Shown here one piece after another: positions 32,915 through 42,001 of a stretch of 64,000 nucleotides of DNA (position 1 is its first letter; every line of letters starts with the position of its first letter). Made by a program: the position numbers and the translations under genes. The DNA comes from Candidatus Rokuibacteriota bacterium (GTDB lineage Bacteria; Methylomirabilota; Methylomirabilia; Rokubacteriales; CSP1-6), in contig JACQFL010000028.1 in the NCBI GenBank assembly GCA_016200085.1, positions 62,001-126,000 of the forward strand, written 5' to 3'. Under the pieces are notes generated by a model. That model was not told the DNA's origin, did not search any database, and saw only the letters and a list, made by a program, of their open reading frames with translations.

Positions 32915-34927
32915 TCAGCCGCGCGGGCGGTCGTGCTCCGGGTGCCCGGTCGCCCCGGGCGCCGGGCTCGCCGCGCGCGGCGGGGCCGTCCCCGAGTGAC
33001 GCTCGACCCCCGCCCCGCCCGGCGCGAGGCGATTCGCCGGCTCGCCGGGGAGCCCGCGGACGCCCGCGTGCGGAGGCTCCGGGCGCGGGCCGGATGCCAT
33101 GGACGGACCGGGAACGCGCTGCGGCGTGGGTGGGGTCCAGCTCGCGGGCGGACCAGGCACGTCCCGTGGAGCGGCCGGGGCGCCCGCGTGCCCGCGATCG
33201 ACGCCCGCAGGCGCCTCACGCGCCGGGCTCCGCTCGCGGCCCGACGGCATCTCGGGTGCGAGCCCGCGGTTCTGCGCCGGGGGCGTCATCGCCTCGCGAG
33301 GCACGACGTCCGCGCGCAGGGGCGCGGGCACGGCCGCGGGCCGCGGCGTCGCTTCGACGTGTGGCGGGGCTGGACGTGGCGCGCGCTCCACGCCGCTCGG
33401 ACCGAGAGGCTGCTGCGGCGGCGCCGCGTTCGCTGACGGTGCGCGCGGCGCCGGAACGCTCCGCGCCGACGAAGTCGTGACCGGCGCGACGATGACCGGC
33501 GCGGTCGCGATCGCAGGGGCGGCCATCGCCGGGATCGGGCGTGCGGACTCTACCGGCCGTGCGGCGGGACGCGCCGCCGGCCGCGTCGCCACCACCGGCG
33601 GCGAGAGCGCGGCGGCGGTCGGGCGTGCGGCACGGCCAGTGGCGGCGACGAAGCTCGCGGGCTCGGGTGTCACGGGTAGCCGTCCGTGCACGGGCTCGAG
33701 CCGGTGCACGTCCACCCGGCTCATGCGCGCCTCGTGCACCGAGCGCGAGGCGAACTGCTCGCCACGCATGGCGACCACGGCGTGGCTGACCGGCACATTC
33801 GTGTAGCTGCTGACCGGGGTGCGAGGGCCGCCCCAGCCGCCCCACCACGGTCGACCGACCACGGTGGCGGAGCCCCACCACGGCCGCACGGGCTCCCCCC
33901 ATCCCAGGGCGACCCAGCTGACCACGGGGGCGTCGATGGTCGGCGTCCCGAAGAACGCCACCAGCGCGGGCGCGTAGGCGGGGCGGATCACGCGCGGGCC
34001 CGGCGCCCACCCCCAGAATCCGTCGACGAACACCCAGCGGCCGTAGTGGAACGGTGCCCAGCCCCACGGCGCCGCGTCCACCCACGTCCAGCCGTAGAAG
34101 GGATCCCAGATCCACTTGCCCGTGCTGTACGGAGCCCAGTCACCCGGCATGGCCCGGGGGACCCAGACCGAGCCGTAGGTCGGCATGGCACGCCAGGCGC
34201 CGTGCTGATCGAGATCGCTGACACCGTAGACGTCCGCCGACACGTAGCGGGCGCTCGTGGCCTCGAGCAGGTGAGCGGTGCGGGCATCGTTCCACCGATC
34301 CCACACGTCCGGCTCCGGAGCGGCGTAGGTCTCCACCCCCGGGGCGCCGGCGTCGAGCACGACGTCCTCGCTCGCCGCGATCGCGAGCGCTTGCCCTGAC
34401 GCCGTGGTGAGAGTCGCCTGCCCGCCACGCCGGGTGATGAACGAGGTCCGCCCGGAAATCACGTCCGCGCGGTAGTAGCCCGAGCGCGTCACCGTGAAGG
34501 CGCCCGACGGGGTGTCGATCTCGATGGTCCTCCCGGCATCGACCGCGCGCAGATCGAGGGCGGCGTGACCGCTGGTGAGCGTGAGCTGGAGGGAGCGGGC
34601 ATCGTCGTTGGCGAGCGCGATCTGCGTGTCGCCCCACGCGCGCACGAACGCGCGCGCGCCGACCTGGAGCTCGACGTTGCCGTCGTGACCCGTCGAGAGC
34701 GCGTCGCCGGGAGCGAGCGGCGTGTTGAGCTGGGCCGGCGACCAGTCCCCGGCCCCCGGCCGCCAGAACGACGCACCACCCGCGACGTAGCTGAGCCGGG
34801 GCGGCGTCGGTCCGCCCAGGCCGGCGGGATCGGGCGTCGGCGCCTGGGCCAGCGCGCCGGTCGCGGTCGCCGCCAGCAGGGCCACGGCGGCGAGCAGGAT
34901 CGTCGAGCGCTTCGTACAACTGACCAT
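32915..34927 (-). CDS. Exported FecR-domain protein with WG-rich (DUF6600-type) region and Pro-rich tail
   Basis: The ATG at 34927 starts a signal peptide (STILLAAVALLAATATGALA). A FecR-like beta domain (residues about 35-185) has GDALSTGHDGNVELQV, IEIDTPSGAFTVTRSGYYRA. A central aromatic region follows (APYSTGKWIWDPFYGWTWVD, APFHYGRWVFVDGFWGW), characteristic of DUF6600. The last 270 residues are Ala/Pro/Arg-rich and disordered, ending in HPEHDRPRG. It should be periplasmic or surface-exposed; FecR-like domains bind envelope partners or act in signalling. No sigma factor is adjacent. The low-complexity tail produces many spurious overlapping ORFs. Confidence 0.75.
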   Translation of the reverse strand: MVSCTKRSTILLAAVALLAATATGALAQAPTPDPAGLGGPTPPRLSYVAGGASFWRPGAGDWSPAQLNTPLAPGDALSTGHDGNVELQVGARAFVRAWGDTQIALANDDARSLQLTLTSGHAALDLRAVDAGRTIEIDTPSGAFTVTRSGYYRADVISGRTSFITRRGGQATLTTASGQALAIAASEDVVLDAGAPGVETYAAPEPDVWDRWNDARTAHLLEATSARYVSADVYGVSDLDQHGAWRAMPTYGSVWVPRAMPGDWAPYSTGKWIWDPFYGWTWVDAAPWGWAPFHYGRWVFVDGFWGWAPGPRVIRPAYAPALVAFFGTPTIDAPVVSWVALGWGEPVRPWWGSATVVGRPWWGGWGGPRTPVSSYTNVPVSHAVVAMRGEQFASRSVHEARMSRVDVHRLEPVHGRLPVTPEPASFVAATGRAARPTAAALSPPVVATRPAARPAARPVESARPIPAMAAPAIATAPVIVAPVTTSSARSVPAPRAPSANAAPPQQPLGPSGVERAPRPAPPHVEATPRPAAVPAPLRADVVPREAMTPPAQNRGLAPEMPSGRERSPAREAPAGVDRGHAGAPAAPRDVPGPPASWTPPTPQRVPGPSMASGPRPEPPHAGVRGLPGEPANRLAPGGAGVERHSGTAPPRAASPAPGATGHPEHDRPRG

Positions 34928-35025
34928 CTCGAGCCCCCCGTCCGGTCTACCCACGGTCTGGGTGTGTGACGAAGCGAGGGACGCTCGGATTCGACGCGGG
35001 AGCGGATTCGACGCGGGGCGGAGAC

Positions 35026-36216
35026 TCAGCCCTTGGGCAGGCCCAGGACGCGCTCGCCGATGATGTTGCGCTGGATCTCGCTGGTGCCCGCGGAGATCGT
35101 GTACTGGCGCGCGGCCACGATGCGGTTGAACCAGCGCGGGGCATCCGGCACCAGCGCGGACGGCGCGTTGACGAGGGCGTGCACGCCGAGCAGCTCGCCG
35201 GCCGCCTCAGCGATCCGCACGCCGAGCTCCGAGCCGCTCAGCTTGAGGATCGAGCCCTCGGGCCCCGGCGGCTCGCCGCGCAGCTGCCGGGTCAGGCCGC
35301 GCAGGCGCGTGTAGGTGAAGGCCTCGCAGTCGATGGCGAGCTGGGCCAGGCGCTGGCGGACGAGCGGGTCGTCCCACGCCGTCCCCCCGTCGCGCGGCAG
35401 GGTCTTGGCCAGCGCGACGAGCGCGCGCACCTGCGCCACGTTGTTGCGGGCGCCGGCGGAGTGACGCTCGTGCATCAGGGTCGTGGTCGAGACCATCCAG
35501 CCCTGGTTCAGCGGCCCGAGCAGGCTCGACTTCGGCAGCCGGACCTCCTCGAAGAACACCTCGTTGAAGTGGCGATGCCCGGTCATGAGCACGAGGGGGC
35601 GCACCGTGATGCCCGGCGTGCTCATCGGCACGAGGAAGGCGCTGATGCCCTTGTGCTTCGGGGCATCAGGGTCCGTCCGGGCGAGCAGGATGATCCAGTG
35701 GGCAAAGTGCGCGCCCGACGTCCACACCTTCTGGCCGTTGACGAGGAAGTCATCGCCGCGGTCCTCGGCGCGCGTGCGGAGGCTGGCGAGATCGGAGCCG
35801 GCGCCCGGCTCCGAGAAGCCCTGGCACCACACCGCGTCGCCGCTCAGGATCGCGGGCAGGTGCTCGCGCTTCTGCACGTCCGTGCCCCAGTGGATGATCG
35901 TGGGGCCCACGAGGCTCAGGCCCATGGCCCCCGGCAGGACGGGCGCGCGCGCCGCCGCGTACTCCTCCTCCCAGATCACCCGCTCCATCAGGCCGGCGCC
36001 GCGGCCGCCGTACTCCTTGGGCCACGTGACACCGACCCAGCCGGCTGCGTGCATCTTCGCCTGCCAGGCGCGGCGGCGCTCGAACGTCTCGCGGTCGGAG
36101 GCGACGCGGTCGTCGGCCGCGTCGTCCAGGCAGAACTCTGGCGGCAGGTGCGCCGCCAGCCAGTCGCGGAACTCGTGCCGGAAGGCCTCGTGCTCCGGCG
36201 CCCACTCGAAGTCCAT
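35026..36216 (-). CDS. Acyl-CoA dehydrogenase
   Basis: A flavoenzyme of 396 aa that introduces the 2,3-double bond of an acyl-CoA. Family segments are the N-terminal DFEWAPEHEAFRHEFRDWLA, WVGVTWPKEYGGRGAGLMER, the FAD/substrate loop WCQGFSEPGAGSDLASLRTR, VNGQKVWTSGAHFAHWIILL, and the C-terminal signature YTISAGTSEIQRNIIGERVL. The substrate is unknown. It lies 15 bases downstream of the TauD-type dioxygenase on the same strand, suggesting joint expression. Confidence 0.92.
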   Translation of the reverse strand: MDFEWAPEHEAFRHEFRDWLAAHLPPEFCLDDAADDRVASDRETFERRRAWQAKMHAAGWVGVTWPKEYGGRGAGLMERVIWEEEYAAARAPVLPGAMGLSLVGPTIIHWGTDVQKREHLPAILSGDAVWCQGFSEPGAGSDLASLRTRAEDRGDDFLVNGQKVWTSGAHFAHWIILLARTDPDAPKHKGISAFLVPMSTPGITVRPLVLMTGHRHFNEVFFEEVRLPKSSLLGPLNQGWMVSTTTLMHERHSAGARNNVAQVRALVALAKTLPRDGGTAWDDPLVRQRLAQLAIDCEAFTYTRLRGLTRQLRGEPPGPEGSILKLSGSELGVRIAEAAGELLGVHALVNAPSALVPDAPRWFNRIVAARQYTISAGTSEIQRNIIGERVLGLPKG

Positions 36217-36231
36217 GCTCGCCGCCGGCCC

Positions 36232-37062
36232 TCAGGCCCGGTAGAACGGGCGATCGCCCTTCACGGTGACGCGATGGCCGTGGCGGCGCTGGGGGAAGTA
36301 GTCCCACATGGCGTGGTGCTGGACGCCGCGGTTGTCCCAGAAGGCGACCGAACGCTCTTGCCAGCGGAAGCGGCAGTGGAACTCGGGCGTCTCGACGTGG
36401 CGGAAGAGGAACTGCAGCAGCGCGTCGCTCTCGGGGCGCTTGAGCTGCACGATGCGGGTCGTGAACCCGCGATTGACGAAGAGGGCCCGGCGTCCGGACA
36501 CGGGGTGCGTCCGGATCACCGGGTGCTCGGCCTTGGGAAACACCCTGCCCTCGTCCTTGACCCCGTAGCGCCCGCGATAGACGTGCTCCCCCTCGTGCAT
36601 GGCGGTCATCCCCTCGAGCAGGCGCTTGAGCGGATCCGAGAGTGCCTCGTAGGCCGCGTACATGCTGGCGAAGAGCGTGTCGCCGCCCACGGGCGGCAGC
36701 TCGTGCATGTAGAGGATGCTGCCCATGGGCGGCTCGGGGTCGCAGGAGACGTCGGAATGCCACTCCTCGCCGGCCACACGCTTGGAGTGCTCGTCGGCGT
36801 GGATGACGAGGATCTCCGGATGGCCCTCGACGAGCCCGGGGGCCGCCGGGTGGAGATGGAGCTCGCCGAAGAGCCGCCCGAAGGCCTTCTGCTGCTCCGG
36901 CGTGAGGTGCTGGTCGCGGAAGAAGATCACGCCGTGCTCGACGAGCGCGTCGTGCACCAGCTTGAAGACGCGCTCGTCGAGCAGCTGCGAGAGGTCGACG
37001 CCGTGCAGCTCGGCGCCGACGTGCGGCGTGAGGCGCTCCACCTGGATGGGCACGTACACCAT
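36232..37062 (-). CDS. TauD/TfdA-family Fe(II)/2-oxoglutarate dioxygenase
   Basis: The ATG at 37062 follows GGAGGGGGAGCC and gives 276 aa. The 2-His-1-carboxylate site is seen in EEWHSDVSCDPEPP (H102, D104) and the distal VQHHAMWDYFP histidine, with the 2-oxoglutarate-binding arginine in RHGHRVTVKG. GVIFFRDQHLTPEQQKAFGR and PPVGGDTLFASMYAAYEAL are typical of TfdA/TauD. Enzymes of this family hydroxylate small carboxylates or sulfonates. The substrate cannot be inferred. It precedes an acyl-CoA dehydrogenase and follows the orphan binding protein on the same strand. Confidence 0.9.
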   Translation of the reverse strand: MVYVPIQVERLTPHVGAELHGVDLSQLLDERVFKLVHDALVEHGVIFFRDQHLTPEQQKAFGRLFGELHLHPAAPGLVEGHPEILVIHADEHSKRVAGEEWHSDVSCDPEPPMGSILYMHELPPVGGDTLFASMYAAYEALSDPLKRLLEGMTAMHEGEHVYRGRYGVKDEGRVFPKAEHPVIRTHPVSGRRALFVNRGFTTRIVQLKRPESDALLQFLFRHVETPEFHCRFRWQERSVAFWDNRGVQHHAMWDYFPQRRHGHRVTVKGDRPFYRA

Positions 37063-37079
37063 GGCTCCCCCTCCTGCCC

Positions 37080-38456
37080 TCATCGTTCGTAGATCCGGCG
37101 CATCTGGGTGTCGGCCCACCGGACGGCGTCCGCGGCGCTCATGCCTTGCACGGCCTTGGCGTACATGTCCGTGACGATGTACTTGGTGAAGACCTCGGTG
37201 GATCTTACCGTCGCAGGTCCAGCATATCCGAAGATACGGGTGTTGCGCGCCAGAGTGCGGAGAACCCGGAGGGGCTCGTCGAGTCGTCCCCACATCGGGT
37301 CCGTTTCCCACTTCTTCGTGGCGCTGACCGCGAATCCCTCCTGTGTTTGGAACCAGCGGCCGAAATTCTCGGGCCTGTGGAGCCAGCGGAGGAAGTCTTT
37401 GGCGAGCTTCTGGTTCTTCGAGTACTTCATGATGGCGTGGGATTCGTTGATGAAGAGGTGATAGGAGCCCGCCGGACCGGCTGGTAGGGGGGCGTGATCC
37501 GAATCCTGCCACAGCGGCCCGCCGCGGTCGTCCTTGATCCGGTCCTTTTGACGCCTGGCCACGATGTAAATCGACGGGCCGTTGAGGGTGGCGCTGATCT
37601 CGCCGGAGTGGAAGGCTCGGTTGTTGTTCGTGTCGTCCCACGCCAGACCGCCCTCGTCACAACACTCCTTCCAGAACGCCTGCATGAACTTGACGCTCTC
37701 AATCGCCTGCGTGCTGTTGAGGATGACGTTTCTCCCGCTCCGGTCCGTCTCCGCTCCCCCGAACGCCCAGAGCATCGGGTACGTGAAGCTTGGGGCGTCA
37801 CCGAACGTGTGGCCGAGGGTCTGGCCGTAGGGTTTCCCCCTGCGCTTCAAGGTGGCGAAGAGCCTTCGGGCGTCGTCCCACGTCTTCGGGTAGGACGCGA
37901 AGCCCGCCTCGCCGAGCCATGACTTGCGGTAGACGACCACGTTACCGGCGATCGCGTGGGGCACGGACATCCATCGCCCGCTCACTTGGCACGAGGCGAG
38001 GCAGCTATCGTAGAACCCATTTTCGGCGCTGGCGAGATCGTTCGCGACATCGCTCACATCCACCAGACCGTTGCTGTAGAGCTGCGCCCAATTGTGAAGC
38101 ATGAAGAAGATGTCCGGGCCCGCGCCGGACTGGATGGCCGAGGTGATGCGCGGCTGAAGATCGTTGGCGTTGATCGTCTCCAGGGTGATCTCGGCGCCAA
38201 TCGCCCTGCTGGCCTCCGCCATCTGGCGTCGCAGCTCGATGTCGGCCTCGGGGATAAAGTCCACCCAGCGCACGACGTGGAGCCGGGTGGCCGAGGTGAA
38301 AGCAGGCGGGCGCGTGCTGGGGGACGACGGCGAGCGGCGTTCGACGATCTCGCCGTTCTCGTCGGTGACCTGCGCATCCGCCCGGGACACGCCCAGCCCG
38401 CCTGTCAGCGCGCCAGCGCAGCTGACCAGAAAGGCTCGGCGGCCGAGCGAGGCCAT
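37080..38456 (-). CDS. ABC transporter substrate-binding protein (family 1), orphan
   Basis: A 458-aa exported solute-binding protein. The N-terminus is a twin-arginine-like/Sec leader (GRRAFLVSCAGALTGGLGVS). Bimodular binding-protein features follow: LHVVRWVDFIPEADIELRRQ, SGAGPDIFFMLHNWAQLYSNG, VYRKSWLGEAGFASYPKTWD and AKDFLRWLHRPENFGRWFQT. These resemble sugar or oligosaccharide binding proteins. No permease or ATPase is encoded near it. Its base composition is less GC-rich than the neighbours, which may mean more recent acquisition. It follows the caspase-like gene by 10 bases on the same strand, an odd pairing. Confidence 0.8.
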   Translation of the reverse strand: MASLGRRAFLVSCAGALTGGLGVSRADAQVTDENGEIVERRSPSSPSTRPPAFTSATRLHVVRWVDFIPEADIELRRQMAEASRAIGAEITLETINANDLQPRITSAIQSGAGPDIFFMLHNWAQLYSNGLVDVSDVANDLASAENGFYDSCLASCQVSGRWMSVPHAIAGNVVVYRKSWLGEAGFASYPKTWDDARRLFATLKRRGKPYGQTLGHTFGDAPSFTYPMLWAFGGAETDRSGRNVILNSTQAIESVKFMQAFWKECCDEGGLAWDDTNNNRAFHSGEISATLNGPSIYIVARRQKDRIKDDRGGPLWQDSDHAPLPAGPAGSYHLFINESHAIMKYSKNQKLAKDFLRWLHRPENFGRWFQTQEGFAVSATKKWETDPMWGRLDEPLRVLRTLARNTRIFGYAGPATVRSTEVFTKYIVTDMYAKAVQGMSAADAVRWADTQMRRIYER

Positions 38457-38466
38457 GGATCGCGCC

Positions 38467-39762
38467 CTACGGGACGCGCCGGAGGGTCAACCGCGCGTGC
38501 GGGACGTTGGCCTTCGTCCCGGAGATGACGTCACCGAGACTGCCCTCGAGACGATAGCGCTCCGTCGAAAACCCGCCGTTCCAGACGAGCACGAGTTGCC
38601 CGTCCTTGACGGACCACGAGTTCGGGCCACGCGCGCCGGTGGGTTTGAAAGTGCCAGGCCCGTCGTAGCTGAAGCCGAACGCCCCATCGCCATCGAGACG
38701 CACCCACGCCGTCTGCGTCACGGCGCAGCCGTCGCAGGTCCACCGCCACACGGTGTTCGTGAGCGCCTGCGCCAGTGCGCGCGCACCGGGCTCGTCCGGC
38801 GAAGTCCGCAGGGCCTGCAGGCGCTGCCGCTCCTCGGCCAGCCGGCGCCGCTCCTCAGCGATTCTCTGTTGCTCGGCCAGCGCGGCTCGCTCGGCGTCGA
38901 GGCGGCGACGCTCCTCCTCGAGCCGCACCCGCTCCTCTTGCAGCGCTGACGACCGCGCGGACCCCGGGCGGGCGGGCAAGCTGAAAATGAAGTCGCCGTA
39001 GACGGAGGACGCGATCCATGGCTGCTGTTCGCCCTTTGTCAGCCCGACCACGGCGCCGCCCACCTGCTTGAACACGCCTTCCAGGGTCACGTTCGGCGTG
39101 CGCATCGCCTTGAGCAGCTCGGTCGTGTAGAGGCTGTTTGACCCGGTCCCGTCGCTGGCGACGCGGCCGGGCGCCGTGGCATAGGCGATGAAGGTGCCGG
39201 TGGGAGCGTTCATCTGGGCCAGGCCGCCCCCGGCGGTGCTGCGCGACCACGATCGTTCGAACGGGTTGTTCCGGCACGCGTCGAGCACGAGGATGTTCAA
39301 GCGGTTGTTACCGCTCTCCATCTTGCTCAGCACCCGGCCCACGTCGACCGCCTGGTACTCGGTGTCGGTCTCGACCGCGAGCCGGGCGTCCACCGGCACC
39401 AGGTAGTTGCGCCCGCGGACCTGCAGGCCGTGGCCGGAGAAGTAGAAGAGGCCGACGCCGCTTCCGCGCAGCCTGTCACCGAAAGCCTCGATGGCCCGCA
39501 GCATGTCGGGCCACGCGAGATTTTCGTGTTGGAGCACTTCGAAGTTGAGGGCCTTCAGGGTTGTGGCCATTGCGCGCGAGTCATTGAGGGGGTTCTTGAG
39601 CGCCGCCGTCGGATACGCGGCATTGCCGATGACGAGAGCCACCCGGCGCTCAGTCCGCATCTGCTCGACGACGATCTCCTTCGACTGGCCGGGCGCGAGC
39701 GTGCCTGTGGCCAGGAGGACGCATCCGACGACGACGGCGACGGTTCGCGGCCGGGCCAGCAT
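38467..39762 (-). CDS. Exported caspase-like (peptidase C14) protein
   Basis: The ATG at 39762 follows GAGGAGAG; the track start is upstream of the signal peptide (TVAVVVGCVLLATGTLAPGQ). Residues 38-260 are a caspase/metacaspase p20-like domain with EERRVALVIGNAAYPTAALK-type entry, catalytic H111 in FYFSGHGLQ and C163 in VLDACRNNPF. A long charged coiled coil (275-315, EEERRRLDAERAALAEQQR) and a small beta domain (332-431) follow. Metacaspases cut after Arg/Lys. An exported location argues for an envelope role rather than cytoplasmic cell death. It precedes the substrate-binding protein gene by 10 bases. Confidence 0.85.
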   Translation of the reverse strand: MLARPRTVAVVVGCVLLATGTLAPGQSKEIVVEQMRTERRVALVIGNAAYPTAALKNPLNDSRAMATTLKALNFEVLQHENLAWPDMLRAIEAFGDRLRGSGVGLFYFSGHGLQVRGRNYLVPVDARLAVETDTEYQAVDVGRVLSKMESGNNRLNILVLDACRNNPFERSWSRSTAGGGLAQMNAPTGTFIAYATAPGRVASDGTGSNSLYTTELLKAMRTPNVTLEGVFKQVGGAVVGLTKGEQQPWIASSVYGDFIFSLPARPGSARSSALQEERVRLEEERRRLDAERAALAEQQRIAEERRRLAEERQRLQALRTSPDEPGARALAQALTNTVWRWTCDGCAVTQTAWVRLDGDGAFGFSYDGPGTFKPTGARGPNSWSVKDGQLVLVWNGGFSTERYRLEGSLGDVISGTKANVPHARLTLRRVP

Positions 39763-39869
39763 CGCGCTCTCCTCTTCGGAAGAAGGGACGAACCGCGAGA
39801 AGTGTCGGGCGGGCGGAGGCGTAATGTCAAGCTGCTCGTCGAAGCCGCCGGCCTTGCTCCTGGGTCGGT

Positions 39870-39910
39870 GACGTGGTGGACTAGGCGGAGTTCTGATTCG
39901 CCACCACGTC
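39870..39910. promoter_or_regulatory. 10-bp inverted repeat, possible operator
   Basis: GACGTGGTGG (39870-39879) and its perfect complement CCACCACGTC (39901-39910) are 21 bases apart between the divergent caspase-like and monooxygenase genes, 22 bases before the latter's start. Centre spacing of about three helical turns would suit a dimeric regulator. Confidence 0.35.
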
Positions 39911-39931
39911 TCATCTCGAGGGAGACAGCGC

Positions 39932-40219
39932 ATGCTGGGAGTCGTCGCCACGCTGAAGGTCAAGCCGGGGATGGAGAGCCAGTTCGAGGCCGTGGCCAAG
40001 GAGCTCGTCGCCAAGGTCAACGCCAACGAGCCGGGGTGCACGCTCTATGCGCTGCACCACGGCGAGGCGCCCGCCACGTACGTGTTCATGGAGCGCTACG
40101 CGGACCAGGCGGCGGTGGACGCCCACCGCGCCACCGAGTACTTCAAGGCGCTCGGGCGCAAGATGGGCGAGTACATGGACGGCCGGCCGGAAGTCCTCCG
40201 GCTCCGGGAAGTGGAGTAG
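39932..40219 (+). CDS. Antibiotic biosynthesis monooxygenase (ABM/YgiN-like)
   Basis: The 95-aa ferredoxin-like protein has VVATLKVKPGMESQFEAVAK, EPGCTLYALHHGEAPATYVF and MERYADQAAVDAHRATEYFK, the layout of YgiN-type ABM proteins (heme- or quinol-monooxygenases, dimeric). A GAGGGAGA site precedes the ATG. The next gene begins four bases after its stop, so it is the first gene of a catabolic-type run. Confidence 0.85.
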   Translation: MLGVVATLKVKPGMESQFEAVAKELVAKVNANEPGCTLYALHHGEAPATYVFMERYADQAAVDAHRATEYFKALGRKMGEYMDGRPEVLRLREVE

Positions 40220-40222
40220 CCC

Positions 40223-41290
40223 GTGCACGCCTCGGCCGACGCTCTGCGCCGCGTCGCCAGCGCGATCCTGGAATCAGGCGGCAGCGCCGTCGCCGAGGCC
40301 GACCTCGTGGCCGACCACCTGGTCCTGGCCAACCTGTCCGGTCACGACAGCCACGGCGTGGGGATGATTCCCGCGTACGTGCGACACCTCGAGGCGGGCC
40401 TCGTGGCGCCGAACACGCGCGCCAAGGTCGTCAAGGACGACGGGCCGATGCTGATGTTCGACGGCGGCCGCGGCTACGGCCGCGTCGTGGCCGGCGAGGC
40501 CATGGATGCGGCGATCGCGCGCTGCCGCCAGACGGGCGTGGTCGCGTTGACCCTGGCCAACGCCCACCACATCGGCCGGGTCGGCGCCTACGGGGAGCTG
40601 GCCAGCGGGGCCGGGCTGGTGTCGCTGCATTTCGTGAACGTCACCGATCACCGGGCGCTCGTCGCGCCGTTCCGCGGCAGCGACGGGCGCTTCTCCACGA
40701 ACCCGGTGTGCATCGCGCTGCCCGGGACCGAGCGCCATCCTCCCCTGCTCCTCGACATGGCGACGAGCGCGATCGCCATGGGCAAGGTGCGCGTCGCGCG
40801 GAACGAGGGCCACCTCGTCGCGGAGGGCATTCTCGTCGATCCGCAGGGCCAGCCGACGCGCGATCCCAACGTCATGTACCAGGAGCCGCACGGCGCGCTG
40901 CTCACGTTCGGTGGCCACAAGGGCTACGCCCTCGCCGTGATCACGGAGCTGCTGGCGGGCGCGCTGTCCGGCGGCCCGACGATCCAGCCCGGCAACCAGC
41001 GGCTGGGCGGCGTCGTCAACAACATGTTCGCGCTCCTGGTCGACCCCAGCCGGCTGGCGGGTGTGGACTGGCTCCGCCGCGAGATCGACGGCTTCGTCGA
41101 CTACGTCAAGGCCTCCCCGCCCGCCGACGCCGCGGCCCCCGTGCTCGTGCCCGGCGAGCCCGAGCGGATGGCACGCGCCACGCGCGAGCGCGAGGGCATC
41201 GACGTCGACGCCACGACGTGGGACGAGGTGCTGCAAGCCGCGGAGACGGTCGGCCTGGCTCGCGCGAAGGCCGAGGCCCTGGTCGCCTGA
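40223..41290 (+). CDS. Malate/L-lactate dehydrogenase family (LDH2/AllD-type) oxidoreductase
   Basis: The GTG start lies four bases after the previous stop. This 355-aa protein belongs to the LDH2 family, distinct from Rossmann LDHs. Motifs are NLSGHDSHGVGMIPAYVRHL, NAHHIGRVGAYGELASGAGL, FSTNPVCIALPG, LLDMATSAIAMGKVRVARN and HKGYALAVITELLAGALSGG. The GHDSHG histidine and the ASTNP-like FSTNP loop are the conserved active site. Substrates in the family include malate, lactate, ureidoglycolate and sulfolactate. Confidence 0.9.
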   Translation: MHASADALRRVASAILESGGSAVAEADLVADHLVLANLSGHDSHGVGMIPAYVRHLEAGLVAPNTRAKVVKDDGPMLMFDGGRGYGRVVAGEAMDAAIARCRQTGVVALTLANAHHIGRVGAYGELASGAGLVSLHFVNVTDHRALVAPFRGSDGRFSTNPVCIALPGTERHPPLLLDMATSAIAMGKVRVARNEGHLVAEGILVDPQGQPTRDPNVMYQEPHGALLTFGGHKGYALAVITELLAGALSGGPTIQPGNQRLGGVVNNMFALLVDPSRLAGVDWLRREIDGFVDYVKASPPADAAAPVLVPGEPERMARATREREGIDVDATTWDEVLQAAETVGLARAKAEALVA

Positions 41291-41310
41291 TCGCCCCCCG
41301 CGTCGGCGCG

Positions 41311-41925
41311 GTGCGCGGTCTGGCGCGGGTCGGCGCGGTGCTGCTGCTGGCCGTCGCGCCCGCCGCCGGCTCGGACGTGGATCTCTCGCGGCTCGAGGGG
41401 CATCCCCGCGGGCGGCTTCCTCTGACCGTTCACCTCGCCTCGCTCGGCGATCCCGTTCTCGACGCCGCCGCGCACCGGACGATCGGCGACTGGAACGCGG
41501 TCGCCCGCGGAGTGCTCGGCCGCGAGGTCTTCACGGAGATCAGTGACGTTGCGACTGCCCAGGTGCGGCTCATCGTCGAGCCCGCCGACGGCACCCGGCT
41601 CATGGGCCAGACCTTCCTGGAGGCCGACGCCGGGGGGGTGATCAGCCTGCCCGTGCGCATCGTGGTCTTCCAGCCGCGCGCGCGGGGCGCCACCGCCGTC
41701 GACGTCGTCGCGTACGCCGTGGTGGCGCACGAGCTCGGCCACGCCCTCGGCCTGCCGCACACCACCGAGGTCCGATCCCTCATGTGCTGCGTCGCGGGCA
41801 GCGTGGACTTCCGCGACCCCGCCCAGCGCGACGCCTACGTCGAGGCGCGGCGCCATCCCGAGGTGCGGTCCGTGGAGCGCCAGCTCGGCGAGCACTATCG
41901 ACGGTTCTGGAGCGGAGCGCCGTGA
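41311..41925 (+). CDS. Exported zinc metalloprotease (metzincin, HExxHxxGxxH)
   Basis: The tail of the 831-aa track ORF is real from about GTG 41311. It encodes a signal peptide (VLLLAVAPAAGS) and a 180-residue domain with the metzincin site HELGHALGLPH followed by SLMCC, the Met-turn. The fold resembles matrixin/M10-like minimal proteases. An exported degradative or processing role is likely. The start is uncertain because CTG overlapping the LDH2 stop is also possible. It follows the LDH2 gene by 20 bases on the same strand. Confidence 0.75.
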   Translation: MRGLARVGAVLLLAVAPAAGSDVDLSRLEGHPRGRLPLTVHLASLGDPVLDAAAHRTIGDWNAVARGVLGREVFTEISDVATAQVRLIVEPADGTRLMGQTFLEADAGGVISLPVRIVVFQPRARGATAVDVVAYAVVAHELGHALGLPHTTEVRSLMCCVAGSVDFRDPAQRDAYVEARRHPEVRSVERQLGEHYRRFWSGAP

Positions 41926-42001
41926 CCGGTGTACACTGCCGTCAGCCGTCCGGGCCTCGGCCGACGGCGCTCGTGAGGCCGTCACGGCCAAGGAGGATCC
42001 C

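Noticed and set aside
34947-35144. 65-aa minus-strand ORF beyond the acyl-CoA dehydrogenase gene
   Set aside because: It overlaps the dehydrogenase 3' end in another frame and is Ser/Arg/Ala-rich with no coding signature.
39430-41925. 831-aa plus-strand ORF spanning the caspase gene, ABM and LDH2 genes
   Set aside because: Only its last 204 codons (metalloprotease) are protein-like; the rest reads across genes in the wrong frame.
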